DNA of 64,000 nucleotides from [Clostridium] scindens (lineage in GTDB: Bacteria > Bacillota > Clostridia > Lachnospirales > Lachnospiraceae). This document shows, piece after piece, positions 34,750-44,457 of the stretch; position 1 is the stretch's first letter, and every line of letters starts with the position of its first letter. The stretch covers positions 2,398,001-2,462,000 of the forward strand of contig NZ_CP080442.1 in assembly GCF_019597925.1 (NCBI RefSeq), given 5' to 3'. The translations under genes were made by a program, and so were the position numbers. The notes under the pieces are model-generated. The model saw nothing but the letters and a program-made list of their open reading frames with translations. It did not search any database and had not been told where the DNA came from.

Positions 34750-36669
34750 TTACCTCTTGCATTCCTTTTCTAATTCTTCCAGCCATATATCTGAGCAGGC
34801 ATCGCTTGGCATTCTCCAGTCGCCCCTCGGCGAAAGGGCCACGGTTCCTACTTTCGGGCCATCCGGCAGGCAGGAACGCTTGAACTGCTGGGTGAAGAAT
34901 CTCCGGCAGAAAGTGTGAAGCCACTTATAGATGGTCTCCTCATCGTATTCACCTTCAAAGGAGCGTTTTGCAATCCGGTATATCTTTCCCGGCTCATATC
35001 CGAATCTGAGCAGATAGTACAGGAAAAAGTCATGCAATTCGTAGGGTCCAACCAGATCTTCCGTCTTTTGCGCGATCTCTCCGTCCTTTGGAGGAAGCAG
35101 TTCCGGGCTTACCGGAGTATCCAGCACATCATAGAGCACGGCTTTTAGTTCCGCATCCTCGCAGGAGTCCGCATAGTAGTGAACCAGATGCCTTACCAGA
35201 GTTTTGGGAACGGATGCATTTACTCCATACATGGACATATGATCTCCATTGTAGGTCGCCCATCCCAAGGCCAGTTCCGACATGTCTCCGGTACCGATCA
35301 CGATCCCGCCTGCCTGGTTGGCCACATCCATCAGCACTTGGGTCCGCTCCCTTGCCTGGGAGTTCTCATAGGTGACGCTGTGGTCGTCAAGGTCATGGCC
35401 GATATCTTTAAAATGCTGTTCGACGGATGCTCCGATCGGGATCTCTCTCAATGTGGCTCCCAGCTTGCGGGACATCTTGCAGGCATTCTGATACGTCCTG
35501 TCTGTGGTGCCAAAGCAGGGCATGGTCACCGCGACAATGTCTTTGCGATCCATCCCAAGGGCGTCGAATGCCTTTGCGGTCACCAGCAGCGCCAGGGTAG
35601 AATCTAAGCCGCCGGAGATTCCGACTACCGCGCTTTTCGCCCTTGCATGGGAGATCCGCTTCTTAAGCCCCATGGCCTGGATCATCAGAATCTCCTCGCA
35701 GCGCCGTGCCCGCTCGCCTTCTTCTTCCGGCACGAAGGGCCTGGAAGGAAACGTCCTGGTAAGCGCGGTCTCCTCCTTGCAGATCGTAAATGGTATGCGG
35801 ATCAGTTTTGGCTCTTTCGCAGTCTGGAAGGTGGTATTCTTCCTTCTCTCCCCAAGCAGGCGCTTAATATCTATCTCCGTGTAGATAACGCCATTTTCAA
35901 AGCGCCTGCCTTCTTTCAGCACGCTCCCGTTCTCGGCGATCAGATTATGTCCGCCAAATACCAGATCCGTGGTAGACTCCCCTTCCCCTGCATTTGCATA
36001 GAGATAGCCGCAGATCAGGCGGGCAGACTGTCCTTCAATCAAATTTCTTCTATAGGTAGATTTTCCGACGGTCTCATCGCTGGCGGAGCAGTTCGCGATG
36101 ATCACTGCCCCTTCCCTTGCGGCCTCTATGCTGGGAGGAACGCTGGACCAGGCATCTTCGCAGATCTCTGCGGATACCACCAGCGATTCCATAGAATCTG
36201 CCACGAACAGAAGCTGCGGTCCGAAGGGCATCTTCTCTCCATCAAAGAGAATCTCCCTTGCCGCAGATGGTCCCTCGGTAAACTGGCGCATCTCATAGAA
36301 TTCTCCATAGTTTGGAAGGAAGCTTTTGGTGGTCAGGCCTAAGATCTTTCCCTGGTTCAGGGCAGCCGCCACATTGTACAGTTTTCCTTCCACCGCCACA
36401 GGGACGCCGACGAAGATCAGCGCATCCTTTCCTTTTGTATGGCGCGCGATCTTATGGAGGGCTGCCCTAGCCTCCTTTAGCAGTACTTCCTGGGCAAACA
36501 GGTCGCCGCAGGTGTATCCCGTCACGCACAATTCCGGAAATGCCACCACCTTGGCTCCTTCCTTGACGGTCTCGTCAATCAGGCCGCAGATCTTCTGCGT
36601 ATTATAGGCAACATCCGCCACCCTGATATCCGGAGTGGCTGCCGCTACCTTTACAAATCCATGTCTCAT
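34750..36669 (-). CDS. nadE: Glutamine-dependent NAD+ synthetase
   Basis: Makes NAD from deamido-NAD, ATP and glutamine. The 639-residue protein has an N-terminal nitrilase-type glutaminase (Glu in AFPELCVTGYTCGDL, catalytic Cys in VSAEICEDAW) and a C-terminal synthetase with the PP-loop VVGISGGLDSTLALL. The length and fused layout are normal. Start chosen (MRHGFVKVAAATPDIR) follows CGGGAGG by 6 bases; two codons upstream is an alternative ATG. Downstream: the small C_GCAxxG protein. Confidence 0.96.
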   Translation of the reverse strand: MRHGFVKVAAATPDIRVADVAYNTQKICGLIDETVKEGAKVVAFPELCVTGYTCGDLFAQEVLLKEARAALHKIARHTKGKDALIFVGVPVAVEGKLYNVAAALNQGKILGLTTKSFLPNYGEFYEMRQFTEGPSAAREILFDGEKMPFGPQLLFVADSMESLVVSAEICEDAWSSVPPSIEAAREGAVIIANCSASDETVGKSTYRRNLIEGQSARLICGYLYANAGEGESTTDLVFGGHNLIAENGSVLKEGRRFENGVIYTEIDIKRLLGERRKNTTFQTAKEPKLIRIPFTICKEETALTRTFPSRPFVPEEEGERARRCEEILMIQAMGLKKRISHARAKSAVVGISGGLDSTLALLVTAKAFDALGMDRKDIVAVTMPCFGTTDRTYQNACKMSRKLGATLREIPIGASVEQHFKDIGHDLDDHSVTYENSQARERTQVLMDVANQAGGIVIGTGDMSELALGWATYNGDHMSMYGVNASVPKTLVRHLVHYYADSCEDAELKAVLYDVLDTPVSPELLPPKDGEIAQKTEDLVGPYELHDFFLYYLLRFGYEPGKIYRIAKRSFEGEYDEETIYKWLHTFCRRFFTQQFKRSCLPDGPKVGTVALSPRGDWRMPSDACSDIWLEELEKECKR

Positions 36670-36687
36670 CTTCATCCTCCCGCTTTC

Positions 36688-37563
36688 TTATTTGCTCCGT
36701 TTTATGATTTCTTTCAGTTCATCCACCGAATACTTATATGCTGCATTACAGAAATGGCATTTTACTTCAATCTCTTCTCCGTCATCGATCATCTTCTGGA
36801 TCTCCTTCTTGCCTGCGCTTACGATCGCCTTTTCTACCCGTTCCTTGGAACAGTTGCAGTAAAACCGGGTCGGAATGGTATCCGTAATCTCAAGGTCCAG
36901 GCCAGCCAGGAGTTCTTCCAGCAGCTGCTGGGGCGTATAGCCTTGATCCAGCAGTTCGGTCACGGAGGTGACATTCTTAAGATTCTCCTCCAGCCTGGCG
37001 ATCGTCTCTTCCTGGGCAAACGGCATCAGCTGGATGATGAATCCGCCGGCGCGGCGCACCGTATTGTTCTTATTCATCAAGACTCCAAGCCCCACAGAGG
37101 ATGGCACCTGCTCAGAATTGGCAAAATAATAGGTCAGATCCTCCGCGATCTCGCTGCTGACCAGAATCGTCTGCCCAGAGTATGGCTCTTTGAGTCCCAT
37201 ATCTTTGATCACCTGCAAAAGTCCGATACCGACAGCGCCTCCTACATCCAGTTTCCCGTTTTTGGCCGGAAGCAGCACGTCAGGATTATTGACGTAGCCT
37301 TTTACATTGGCCTTACTGTCCGCTGTAACGGTTATTCCGCCCAGAGGCCCGTCCCCCCGGATCTGGAGGGTCAGCATGTCCGTATCATTCTTCATCATGC
37401 TTCCCATCATAGCGCCTGCACTCAGCAGACGGCCGAGTGCCGCCGTAGCCACAGGGCTGGTGTTATGATGCTCCCTTGCCGTCTCTACCATTTCTCTTGT
37501 TGTAGCGGCAAATGCCCGGATCTGGTTATTTGCCGCTGTCGCTCTTACAATATAATCTTCCAT
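36688..37563 (-). CDS. hslO: Hsp33 redox-regulated chaperone
   Basis: Redox-activated holdase. 291 residues; the N-terminal domain (MEDYIVRATAANNQIRAFA) is typical and the C-terminal zinc motif is intact: CNCSKE (CxC) and CHFCNAAY (CxxC), which sense oxidation. The start chosen follows AAAGGAG by 7 bases. Between nadE and the methyltransferase gene. Confidence 0.95.
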   Translation of the reverse strand: MEDYIVRATAANNQIRAFAATTREMVETAREHHNTSPVATAALGRLLSAGAMMGSMMKNDTDMLTLQIRGDGPLGGITVTADSKANVKGYVNNPDVLLPAKNGKLDVGGAVGIGLLQVIKDMGLKEPYSGQTILVSSEIAEDLTYYFANSEQVPSSVGLGVLMNKNNTVRRAGGFIIQLMPFAQEETIARLEENLKNVTSVTELLDQGYTPQQLLEELLAGLDLEITDTIPTRFYCNCSKERVEKAIVSAGKKEIQKMIDDGEEIEVKCHFCNAAYKYSVDELKEIIKRSK

Positions 37564-37576
37564 TCTCATACTCCTT

Positions 37577-38335
37577 TTATTTTCCATATTCCTGGGCAAT
37601 CACGCAGATGCGCTCGCTGTCATACATGGGCACATCCCTGGTATAGGCATCATAAGCCGTAAGGTATCTAAGCCCTGCCCGCTCGATCAGATTCTTTATC
37701 TTTTCCAAAGTATACGCCTTCTGGTAATGCGCCTCCTGGTATTTCCGATACAGTTTCGGATCTTCCTGGCTCTGCACAAACAAGGTCAGTTCATATTCAT
37801 TGATCCCTTGCTCCTCGTCATAATAATTATCCCAGATGAAGCTGCATTCCTCCCGCTCTTCCGCGAATGTCCTATCTCCCAATACTTCCCGGTATTTATA
37901 TTCTGTATTAAAGTCAAAGATAAATATACCCTGGGGATCCAGATAATTATTTACCAGACAGAATACTTCCTGCAATTCTTCTTCATCCGTCACATAATTC
38001 ACGGAATCGCAGACGCTTAGCACCGCCCTCACCGTGCCATACAGTTCGAACTCCCGCATATCCTGAAGCAGGTATAGAATATCATGGCCACTGTTCAGAC
38101 GCTTTTCCATAGCAATTTCCAGCATATCCTCGGAATTATCCACGCCTATCATATCATAGCCCTTTGCTGAGAGCAACTCTGTCATGCTTCCTGTGCCGCA
38201 GCCAAGTTCCAGCACCAGCCCGTCACTTATCTGGTACTCCTTCAACATTCTCTCTATATAATCTGCCCACTCGTCATAAGGCACATTGTCCATAAACGTA
38301 TCATACACTTCGGCAAAATTCGTATATGCTTCCAT
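37577..38335 (-). CDS. Class I SAM-dependent methyltransferase
   Basis: A 252-residue Rossmann-fold methyltransferase. SAM motif I is VLELGCGTGSMTELLS (about residue 40-55), followed by GVDNSEDMLEIA; a beta-rich tail follows (AHYQKAYTLEKIKNLIERAG). The N-terminus YTNFAEVYDTFMDNVPYDEWADYI is common in clostridial methyltransferases next to hslO. The start chosen has AAAAGGAGTGAAGGG; the frame extends 40 codons upstream without a site. Substrate unknown. Confidence 0.9.
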   Translation of the reverse strand: MEAYTNFAEVYDTFMDNVPYDEWADYIERMLKEYQISDGLVLELGCGTGSMTELLSAKGYDMIGVDNSEDMLEIAMEKRLNSGHDILYLLQDMREFELYGTVRAVLSVCDSVNYVTDEEELQEVFCLVNNYLDPQGIFIFDFNTEYKYREVLGDRTFAEEREECSFIWDNYYDEEQGINEYELTLFVQSQEDPKLYRKYQEAHYQKAYTLEKIKNLIERAGLRYLTAYDAYTRDVPMYDSERICVIAQEYGK

Positions 38336-38473
38336 CCCTTCACTCCTTTTATCCTGACACTCCAATACCATATATAGTATAACAGAATTATCCAAAAAGT
38401 GTATAGGCTTATGCACAGAAGATGCCCGGAAAATCAAGAATGATTCCCCGGGCATCCTGCCTGCGTCTTACGA

Positions 38474-40756
38474 TTATTTCTCTGTGACAAATACGAACTT
38501 CACTTCTCCGTCCATGCCGTCCGAAATACCGGCGAAGTTCTTATACTCCTTGGAGGCATCCAGCATGCCATTTAACTTGTCAAGCATTCCGGATATATCT
38601 CCGTCAAATGCGCTCACCAGCTTCTTGATGCCATCCTCATTGAACTGGATCATGCCTTCGCTTAAGGCTCCTGCCCCGTCATCCAGTTGTTTTACGCCGT
38701 CTACCAAAGCGCCTGACCCGGTCTTTAATGTGCCGATTCCTGATGCGAGTTCTCCTGCTCCGCTGTTTAGATCTTTTGCCCCGGAGGATAGCTTTGTCGT
38801 TCCTGTCACAACATCTCCTGCTCCGGCTGACAAGTCATTCAGGCCCTTGGACAGCGCCAGTACGCCGCTCTTTCCATCCTTGCCGCGAAGCAGCATGCCT
38901 GTGCCGCCTTTGAGGCTTGCCACGCCATTATTCAGCTGCTCTACCAGGCCGCCCTCGCCATTGACCTGGGCATCCAGGGCTGCCGTGCCATCCCTTAAGC
39001 ATGTGAACTGGCCTTCCACGCTGGTATTAAGCGCCGCATTCAATTGGGAGGAGCCTGATTTTACCGTACCGTCTGCCGTTGAACTTAAGGTTCCATACAA
39101 ATTGGTAATTCCGGCTCCAATCGCTCCCGCTGCTGTGCCTTCTGTGCTGGAAGTATTGAGGGCTGCGCTTAGGCCAGACAGTCCATCTGCAACCTTCTGT
39201 GCAGTATCCCCTATAGTCGCCTCCAAAGATACGCTCTGGGTTACCGGCACCTGCTGCGGAGCCTCCAGCTGGCTGATGATATTTTCAATAGCCTGCGCAT
39301 TTTCCTCCGTCTTAAGCGCCCTTAACTGGGCGATGGCATTGCTGTTATCATTAAAAGCCGCCACAGAAACCTCCGTGTTAACGGTAACCTGGCCGTTGTT
39401 CTTTACATAATTTGCAACCTGCTGCGCCGCTCCTGCCAGCTGGCCTGCCGTATTGGATGCGTCCTGAATGCCATTCTTTAACTGGCCTGCTCCCTGGGCC
39501 GCCGCATCAACGCCTGCATCCAGCCTCTTAGCCCCGTCTCCCGCCGCGGCCGCACCCTGGCTTAATTGCCTCACGCCTTCGGATAACATTGGAATCCCCT
39601 GACTTAGCTGGCTTTGCATATCGGATACGCCCTGATCCAGCATCTGTACGCCCGGAACCAGCTGCTTTGCCGTACTGTCCGCAGCACTGGCGGCTCCTGC
39701 GGCCACCTTGCCTGCGCCGTCCTTTAATTCGCCAGTTCCCGTCTGAAGCGTATTGGTTCCATCCTTCAATTTCTTGCTGCCAGTTGAGAGCTGGTCTATG
39801 CCGCTGATCAAAGTCCCGGAAGATGACAGCAGCGTGTCAAGCCCGGATTTGAGTTCGCCGGAGCCGCTGACCAGCTGATTAGCAGCGCTCTCAAGCTGCC
39901 CCATGGAATCGTTCAGGTCATCCAGGCTGTCAAACTGGTCTGTATCCAGCTGGTTGAATAAGTCATTGGTCGCAACGGTAATCCCTTCTATGGTGTCATA
40001 ATCCGTCACGTCCGCCTCCACTACGAAGGAATCCGGAATATCCAGGTCCTCTACTCCTAATTCTTCCTTCATCTTTGGAATTCCCATGCCGATGGCCAGG
40101 TCTTTGTTTCCGTCGGATACGATCTTTCCATTGTCAATGGTCACATTGGTGAATTTCTCTGTATCCAGCATCAGCCCGGTCACCATAAGAAACGGCGTGT
40201 ATGCCTGATCCTGGTCTGCCGTGGTGTTCTCATATTCATAGTGGATGGACAGATGGCCGCTCTTTCCTTTCAGCTCTTTTTCGCTGATATCCTTTCCGTC
40301 CAGCTGGTAGGAGATCCGGATGCCTACCGGAAGTTCCTTATCCGTTGTCCCCTGATAGCAGATATCCTTATGATCCCCGGACCATACCAGGCTGTCTCCC
40401 AGCTGCTTGAACTTCTCGTCGCCCTTCACATTTTCTATTTCCTTAAGATCAGACACATCCTGGATCTGTTTTTGACTGCTGACATTTTTCAACTGATCCG
40501 AAACCGTGATGCTTGTCACCTGCCCGCTGCCGTCCACTTTCGCGAATACGGTCTCATCTTTTCTGGCATTGGCGTCAGAAATGTTCTTACTATCTGGCTC
40601 CTCTTTCTTATCTGTATCCGCCGCCGTCTTTGCTTCTGATACTACTGCGGTATTCTCTTTTGCATACACGTAAGAAGGCGTCCCCTTCACGCTGCTTACT
40701 ACCAGTGACATCATCAAAGCGAATGTCAACAATGCTCTATATTCTCTGTTCTTCAT
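38474..40756 (-). CDS. Exported heptad-repeat (Leu-x-x-Gly) coiled-coil protein
   Basis: A 760-residue secreted protein. It has an N-terminal signal (MKNREYRALLTFALMMSLVV with a cleavage region near Ala-Lys-Glu), about 200 residues of mixed structure, then a very long array of seven-residue repeats of the type x-x-x-Leu-x-x-Gly (for example LKSGLDTL, LKDGTNTL, LNSGAGEL) from roughly residue 275 to 735. No membrane segment is seen at the C-terminus. Such repeats occur in MMPL-associated extracellular domains and in YhgE/Pip proteins. It lies 16 bp after the MMPL pump gene and is probably its extracellular partner. Confidence 0.85.
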   Translation of the reverse strand: MKNREYRALLTFALMMSLVVSSVKGTPSYVYAKENTAVVSEAKTAADTDKKEEPDSKNISDANARKDETVFAKVDGSGQVTSITVSDQLKNVSSQKQIQDVSDLKEIENVKGDEKFKQLGDSLVWSGDHKDICYQGTTDKELPVGIRISYQLDGKDISEKELKGKSGHLSIHYEYENTTADQDQAYTPFLMVTGLMLDTEKFTNVTIDNGKIVSDGNKDLAIGMGIPKMKEELGVEDLDIPDSFVVEADVTDYDTIEGITVATNDLFNQLDTDQFDSLDDLNDSMGQLESAANQLVSGSGELKSGLDTLLSSSGTLISGIDQLSTGSKKLKDGTNTLQTGTGELKDGAGKVAAGAASAADSTAKQLVPGVQMLDQGVSDMQSQLSQGIPMLSEGVRQLSQGAAAAGDGAKRLDAGVDAAAQGAGQLKNGIQDASNTAGQLAGAAQQVANYVKNNGQVTVNTEVSVAAFNDNSNAIAQLRALKTEENAQAIENIISQLEAPQQVPVTQSVSLEATIGDTAQKVADGLSGLSAALNTSSTEGTAAGAIGAGITNLYGTLSSTADGTVKSGSSQLNAALNTSVEGQFTCLRDGTAALDAQVNGEGGLVEQLNNGVASLKGGTGMLLRGKDGKSGVLALSKGLNDLSAGAGDVVTGTTKLSSGAKDLNSGAGELASGIGTLKTGSGALVDGVKQLDDGAGALSEGMIQFNEDGIKKLVSAFDGDISGMLDKLNGMLDASKEYKNFAGISDGMDGEVKFVFVTEK

Positions 40757-40772
40757 GATTCCTACCTCCTGA

Positions 40773-42887
40773 TTAAGCTTTTACCACGCTATCTTTTACT
40801 TTCTTCGTCTTTTTTACCTTGCCTCTCATATCCAGAGTCGTCTTGCAGATCGCCCCGTCAAATACCATCAGCATGGATGGGAGTATGAAGATAACCGTAA
40901 ACATGCTGATAATCGCTCCCCTGGCCATCAACGTACATAAGGCTGAGATCATATCAATGTCTGAATAAAGCCCTACTCCGAATGTAGCCGCGAAGAATCC
41001 AAGGGCTGACACGATGACGGATGAGATGGACGTAGAAAGCGCTATACGGATTGCCTCTTTCTTTTCCTGTCCTCTGCACCGTTCCTTCTTATAGCGGGTC
41101 GTCATCAGGATCGCATAATCAACCGTTGCCCCCAATTGGATGGTACCGATTACAATGGATGCGATGAACGGCATCTTGGTCCCCGTGTAATAAGGAATTC
41201 CCAGGTTGATGAAGATTGCAAATTCAATGACTGACACCAGGATCACCGGCAGTGATATGGACTTGAATACCAGGGCAATGATAATAAAGATTGCCACAAT
41301 GGATATAGCGCTTACTACTTTAAAGTCCTTATCCGTGATCGTGATCAGATCCTTCGTGCAAGGTGCCTCGCCAATCAGCATGGCGGACGAATCATGTTTC
41401 TTAATAATATTATTTAACTTCGTACACTGCTTATTGACCGCGTCCGTCGCCACTTTATACTCTGACTGCACCAGGATCAGCTGATAATTTCCCTCCCGCA
41501 GCGCATCCGTCAATTCATCCGGAATCACATCCCGCGGGATTGCAGGCCCCAGAAGACTGTCAAGTCCCAGCGCGAATTTAACGCCCTTTACGTCGGACAT
41601 CTCATCCAGCATGGCTTTGGCCTCCTTCGGCGCAAGATCCGCGTCCGCCAGCACCATATGGGTGGCATTCATATCGAACTCCTTGGACAGTTTTTCATTG
41701 GCTTTGATACTGTCTAAATATTTCGGAAGGGTGGCATCCAGATTGTAGTAGACCTCTGCCTTGGTATAGCCCCAAAGCGCCGGCCCCAGCACGATCAGGA
41801 AGATAGCGATAAATACGCCGTAATATTTGGAAATCATCCTGGCCGGCTTTTCCATCTTTGGCATCAGCGATCTGTGGCTCGTTTTCTGAATTGCCTTGTC
41901 AAAGATCAGAATCATGGACGGAAGAAGCGTCACGCAGCTGATAACTCCAAAGATCACGCCTTTTGCCATTACGATACCCAGGTCTTTTCCAAGGGTAAAA
42001 CTCATAAAGCAAAGGGCAATGAACCCTGCCACCGTGGTAATAGAACTGCCAACCACGGAAGAGAAGGTATTGGATATGGCATGTGCCATGGCCCTCTCCT
42101 TGTCATCCGGGAAACGCATCTGATTCTCCTGATAGCTGTGCCACAGGAAGATGGAGTAATCCATGGTAACGCCCAGCTGCAGTACCGCGCTCAAGGCTTT
42201 GGTAATGTAGGATATCTCCCCGAGGAAGTAGTTGGTTCCCATATTATATAGGATCGCCATTCCGATGCTTGCAAGGAAGAATACCGGGATGATCCAGCAG
42301 TCCATGAATAAGGACAGCACTACGCAGGATAAGACGACCGCGATCAGCACATACAGCGGAGTCTCCTTTTCAGACAATGCCTTGATATCGGTCACCACCG
42401 CCGACATGCTGCTTAGATAGCACTGCTTGTTCGTAATGCTCCTGATTTCTGTAATGGCATCCATAGTACTGTCGGCTGATGTGGTATCATCAAAGAATAT
42501 GGCCATCAGCGTGGCATCCTTCGTATTGAATACGTCTTTGATCTCGCCCGGCAGCGCATTGATCGGAAGTTCGGACACATCGGCAATGGAATCATACCAG
42601 ATGACTTCCGCAACTCCGTCCACCTTTTCAATCTTATCCTTGACCTGGGCCTCCTGCTTTGTGGTCATGCCTTCCACGACCTCCATCGCAAATGCCCCTT
42701 TGCCAAAGTCCTTCATCAGGATATCCTGCCCTTTCATCGTCTCGATATTATCCGGCAGATAGTACAGGATATCATAGTTGACTCTTGTCTTCAGGTATCC
42801 CATCGCTGATGGGATCAGCAGCAGCAGGCCGAGCACAAATATGACAACCCGGTACTTTACTATCTTCTTCCCGATTTTCACCATCAT
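40773..42887 (-). CDS. MMPL-family RND transporter
   Basis: A 704-residue membrane transporter with the two-fold RND layout: one N-terminal segment, a large extracytoplasmic loop, then five segments (including VTMDYSIFLWHSY with the proton-relay Asp-Tyr), repeated in the second half (LGATVDYAILMTTRYKKE). It resembles YdfJ/MmpL-type exporters of lipids, surfactants or antibiotics. The long external repeat domain found in many relatives is here on the separate downstream protein. It is divergent from a TetR gene and its promoter overlaps a TetR-type operator. Confidence 0.93.
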   Translation of the reverse strand: MMVKIGKKIVKYRVVIFVLGLLLLIPSAMGYLKTRVNYDILYYLPDNIETMKGQDILMKDFGKGAFAMEVVEGMTTKQEAQVKDKIEKVDGVAEVIWYDSIADVSELPINALPGEIKDVFNTKDATLMAIFFDDTTSADSTMDAITEIRSITNKQCYLSSMSAVVTDIKALSEKETPLYVLIAVVLSCVVLSLFMDCWIIPVFFLASIGMAILYNMGTNYFLGEISYITKALSAVLQLGVTMDYSIFLWHSYQENQMRFPDDKERAMAHAISNTFSSVVGSSITTVAGFIALCFMSFTLGKDLGIVMAKGVIFGVISCVTLLPSMILIFDKAIQKTSHRSLMPKMEKPARMISKYYGVFIAIFLIVLGPALWGYTKAEVYYNLDATLPKYLDSIKANEKLSKEFDMNATHMVLADADLAPKEAKAMLDEMSDVKGVKFALGLDSLLGPAIPRDVIPDELTDALREGNYQLILVQSEYKVATDAVNKQCTKLNNIIKKHDSSAMLIGEAPCTKDLITITDKDFKVVSAISIVAIFIIIALVFKSISLPVILVSVIEFAIFINLGIPYYTGTKMPFIASIVIGTIQLGATVDYAILMTTRYKKERCRGQEKKEAIRIALSTSISSVIVSALGFFAATFGVGLYSDIDMISALCTLMARGAIISMFTVIFILPSMLMVFDGAICKTTLDMRGKVKKTKKVKDSVVKA

Positions 42888-42930
42888 GACTAACCCTTCC
42901 TTCCATTCTTTTCATAGTTTGTATCAATTA

Positions 42931-43009
42931 TGACCGATAGTCATTTATCACTGTAAGAACTATACACCAAAAATGACTAACAGTCAATACTTTTTTTGAC
43001 TTTTAGTCA
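42931..43009. promoter_or_regulatory. Three 13-bp operators and divergent promoters for MMPL operon and tetR
   Basis: Three copies of the palindrome TGAC-N5-GTCA: 42931-42943, 42974-42986 and 42997-43009. The MMPL promoter on the minus strand is TTGACT (42987-42982), 17 bp, TATAGT (42964-42959). The tetR promoter is TTGACT (42996-43001), 17 bp, TATACT (43019-43024). The second and third operators cover the two minus-35 elements; the first is in the MMPL leader. Confidence 0.85.
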
Positions 43010-43079
43010 TTTTTCTGTTATACTATTCGCAGACAAAGGAAAACTCTGGTTATAATAGAAGCCAAGGAGCACTGATATT

Positions 43080-43688
43080 ATGGGAAAAGTAGACGAAAAC
43101 AAGAAAAAAAAGAAGGAAGCACTTTTTAATACCGCATATGAACTGTTTACCACCAAAGGCATCAACTCCACCGCAATTTCGGATATCGTAGAAAAAGCCG
43201 GGGTTGCCAAAGGTACCTTCTATCTGTATTTTAAGGACAAATACGATATCAAGAACAAGCTGGTAGCCCATAAGACCCACGAATTATTCGACAAGGCAGG
43301 GGATGCTCTGGAAAAATCAGGCATCCGGGGATTGGAAGAACAACTGATCTTCATCATCGACAATATCATCGATGCCTTGGTAGATAACAAGCCCCTTTTG
43401 AACTTTATCTCCAAGAACCTGGTAATGGGCGCCCTGCGCTCCGCCCTGATTACGGGCGAGGATTCGGATGGAGATTTCTATGACAAGTTCTTAGGCCTGG
43501 TCACGCAGGATGAGTATGACTATGAAGACGTAGATGTCATGCTCTTTACCATTGTGGAACTGGCCGGTTCCGCCGGATATAATTCTATCCTTTTTGGGGA
43601 GCCGCTGCCAATCGAGCAATACAAGCCCTTCCTGTACCGGACCGTGCGGCTGATCATCGCAAGCCACCGGACGAGCCAGACGACATAG
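43080..43688 (+). CDS. TetR/AcrR-family transcriptional regulator
   Basis: A 202-residue repressor with an N-terminal TetR helix-turn-helix (ALFNTAYELFTTKGINSTAISDIVEKAGVAKGTFYLYF, given here as a unit of family type, residues about 14-50) and a helical ligand-binding domain. It is divergent from the MMPL operon and preceded by three operator copies; the obvious reading is that it represses both its own gene and the pump. Inducer unknown. Site GCCAAGGAG. Confidence 0.93.
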   Translation: MGKVDENKKKKKEALFNTAYELFTTKGINSTAISDIVEKAGVAKGTFYLYFKDKYDIKNKLVAHKTHELFDKAGDALEKSGIRGLEEQLIFIIDNIIDALVDNKPLLNFISKNLVMGALRSALITGEDSDGDFYDKFLGLVTQDEYDYEDVDVMLFTIVELAGSAGYNSILFGEPLPIEQYKPFLYRTVRLIIASHRTSQTT

Positions 43689-43731
43689 CCGCCGCCTGCA
43701 ATAAATGCGGATGATAAAAGAATCCGGGCGC

Positions 43732-43789
43732 AAAAAGCCAGCCGGAAGTCAGGGACATTTATCGTCTCCATCCTTCCGGCTGGCTTTTT
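43732..43789. terminator. Bidirectional terminator
   Basis: Perfect stem AAAAAGCCAGCCGGAAG / CTTCCGGCTGGCTTTTT with a 24-base loop, between the convergent tetR and ABC-2 permease genes. Confidence 0.9.
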
Positions 43790-43800
43790 ATTCGTTCTCT

Positions 43801-44457
43801 TTAAAACTGCTTCTTCTTCACGATCCTAAGGGAGATGCTGTAGGATATCCCTATAGCCGCCACGGCTGCCGCACACAGAAATGCCAGAAATACTCCCGGA
43901 GTCATCTCGGCTACTCTGTCAATGACTGCACTCAGATCTATATGAAACGCCTCAAAGATCTTCGCTGCCGCATACGCAACGAGAACTGCGCAGCCTACTA
44001 CGGCAATCAGGGCGATCCGGCTTCTTTCCGCGCCGAACTTAAACTGTATCGGTATGGTTATGGCAAGCAGCAGCAGAGCTACTGCCAGATAGGTCACGGC
44101 AATGACCAGCCACTGTCTGAGATCTATCTCTATCTGCCGGTAATAGGTTGCCCCCAGAGCCGCCGCGGTGAATACGACCCATGCCAGCATGGTCGTGATC
44201 AGGCCAAAGACATACTTCTCCATGGTGTAGCTCTGCCTGCTGATGGGCAGCGTAAAAAGATAGGCTGCTCCATTATCATGTTCATCATAGGAAATCGTAC
44301 TCAATGTAAAGATAGAAAACATCAGCGTCATATAGGTAATGACAAAAGATGGGTCATTACTCGTCACCAGAAAGAGCGTGCCAATGATACAGATAACCAG
44401 GAAAAACTGCTTCTGGTTCTTCAATAGTTTCACATCCTTGATCAATAAACCTTTCAT
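43801..44457 (-). CDS. ABC-2 transporter permease
   Basis: A 218-residue integral membrane protein with six predicted segments and the conserved N-terminal motif KGLLIKDVKLLKNQK followed by ISYDEHDNGAAYLFTLPISR, typical of ABC-2 permeases of the YtrC/D type. Its ATG overlaps the ATPase stop by one base. Third gene of a GntR-ATPase-permease operon; probably an exporter of a peptide antibiotic, as in YtrA-type systems. Confidence 0.92.
   Translation of the reverse strand: MKGLLIKDVKLLKNQKQFFLVICIIGTLFLVTSNDPSFVITYMTLMFSIFTLSTISYDEHDNGAAYLFTLPISRQSYTMEKYVFGLITTMLAWVVFTAAALGATYYRQIEIDLRQWLVIAVTYLAVALLLLAITIPIQFKFGAERSRIALIAVVGCAVLVAYAAAKIFEAFHIDLSAVIDRVAEMTPGVFLAFLCAAAVAAIGISYSISLRIVKKKQF

Noticed and set aside
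36661..37662. 333-codon plus-strand frame opposite hslO
   Set aside because: Antisense of hslO, His/Arg-rich, no start site.
38474..40756. Leu-x-x-Gly array considered as a tandem DNA repeat or phage tail protein
   Set aside because: The repeats are degenerate at DNA level, the protein has a signal peptide, and it sits in an MMPL operon with no phage genes around.
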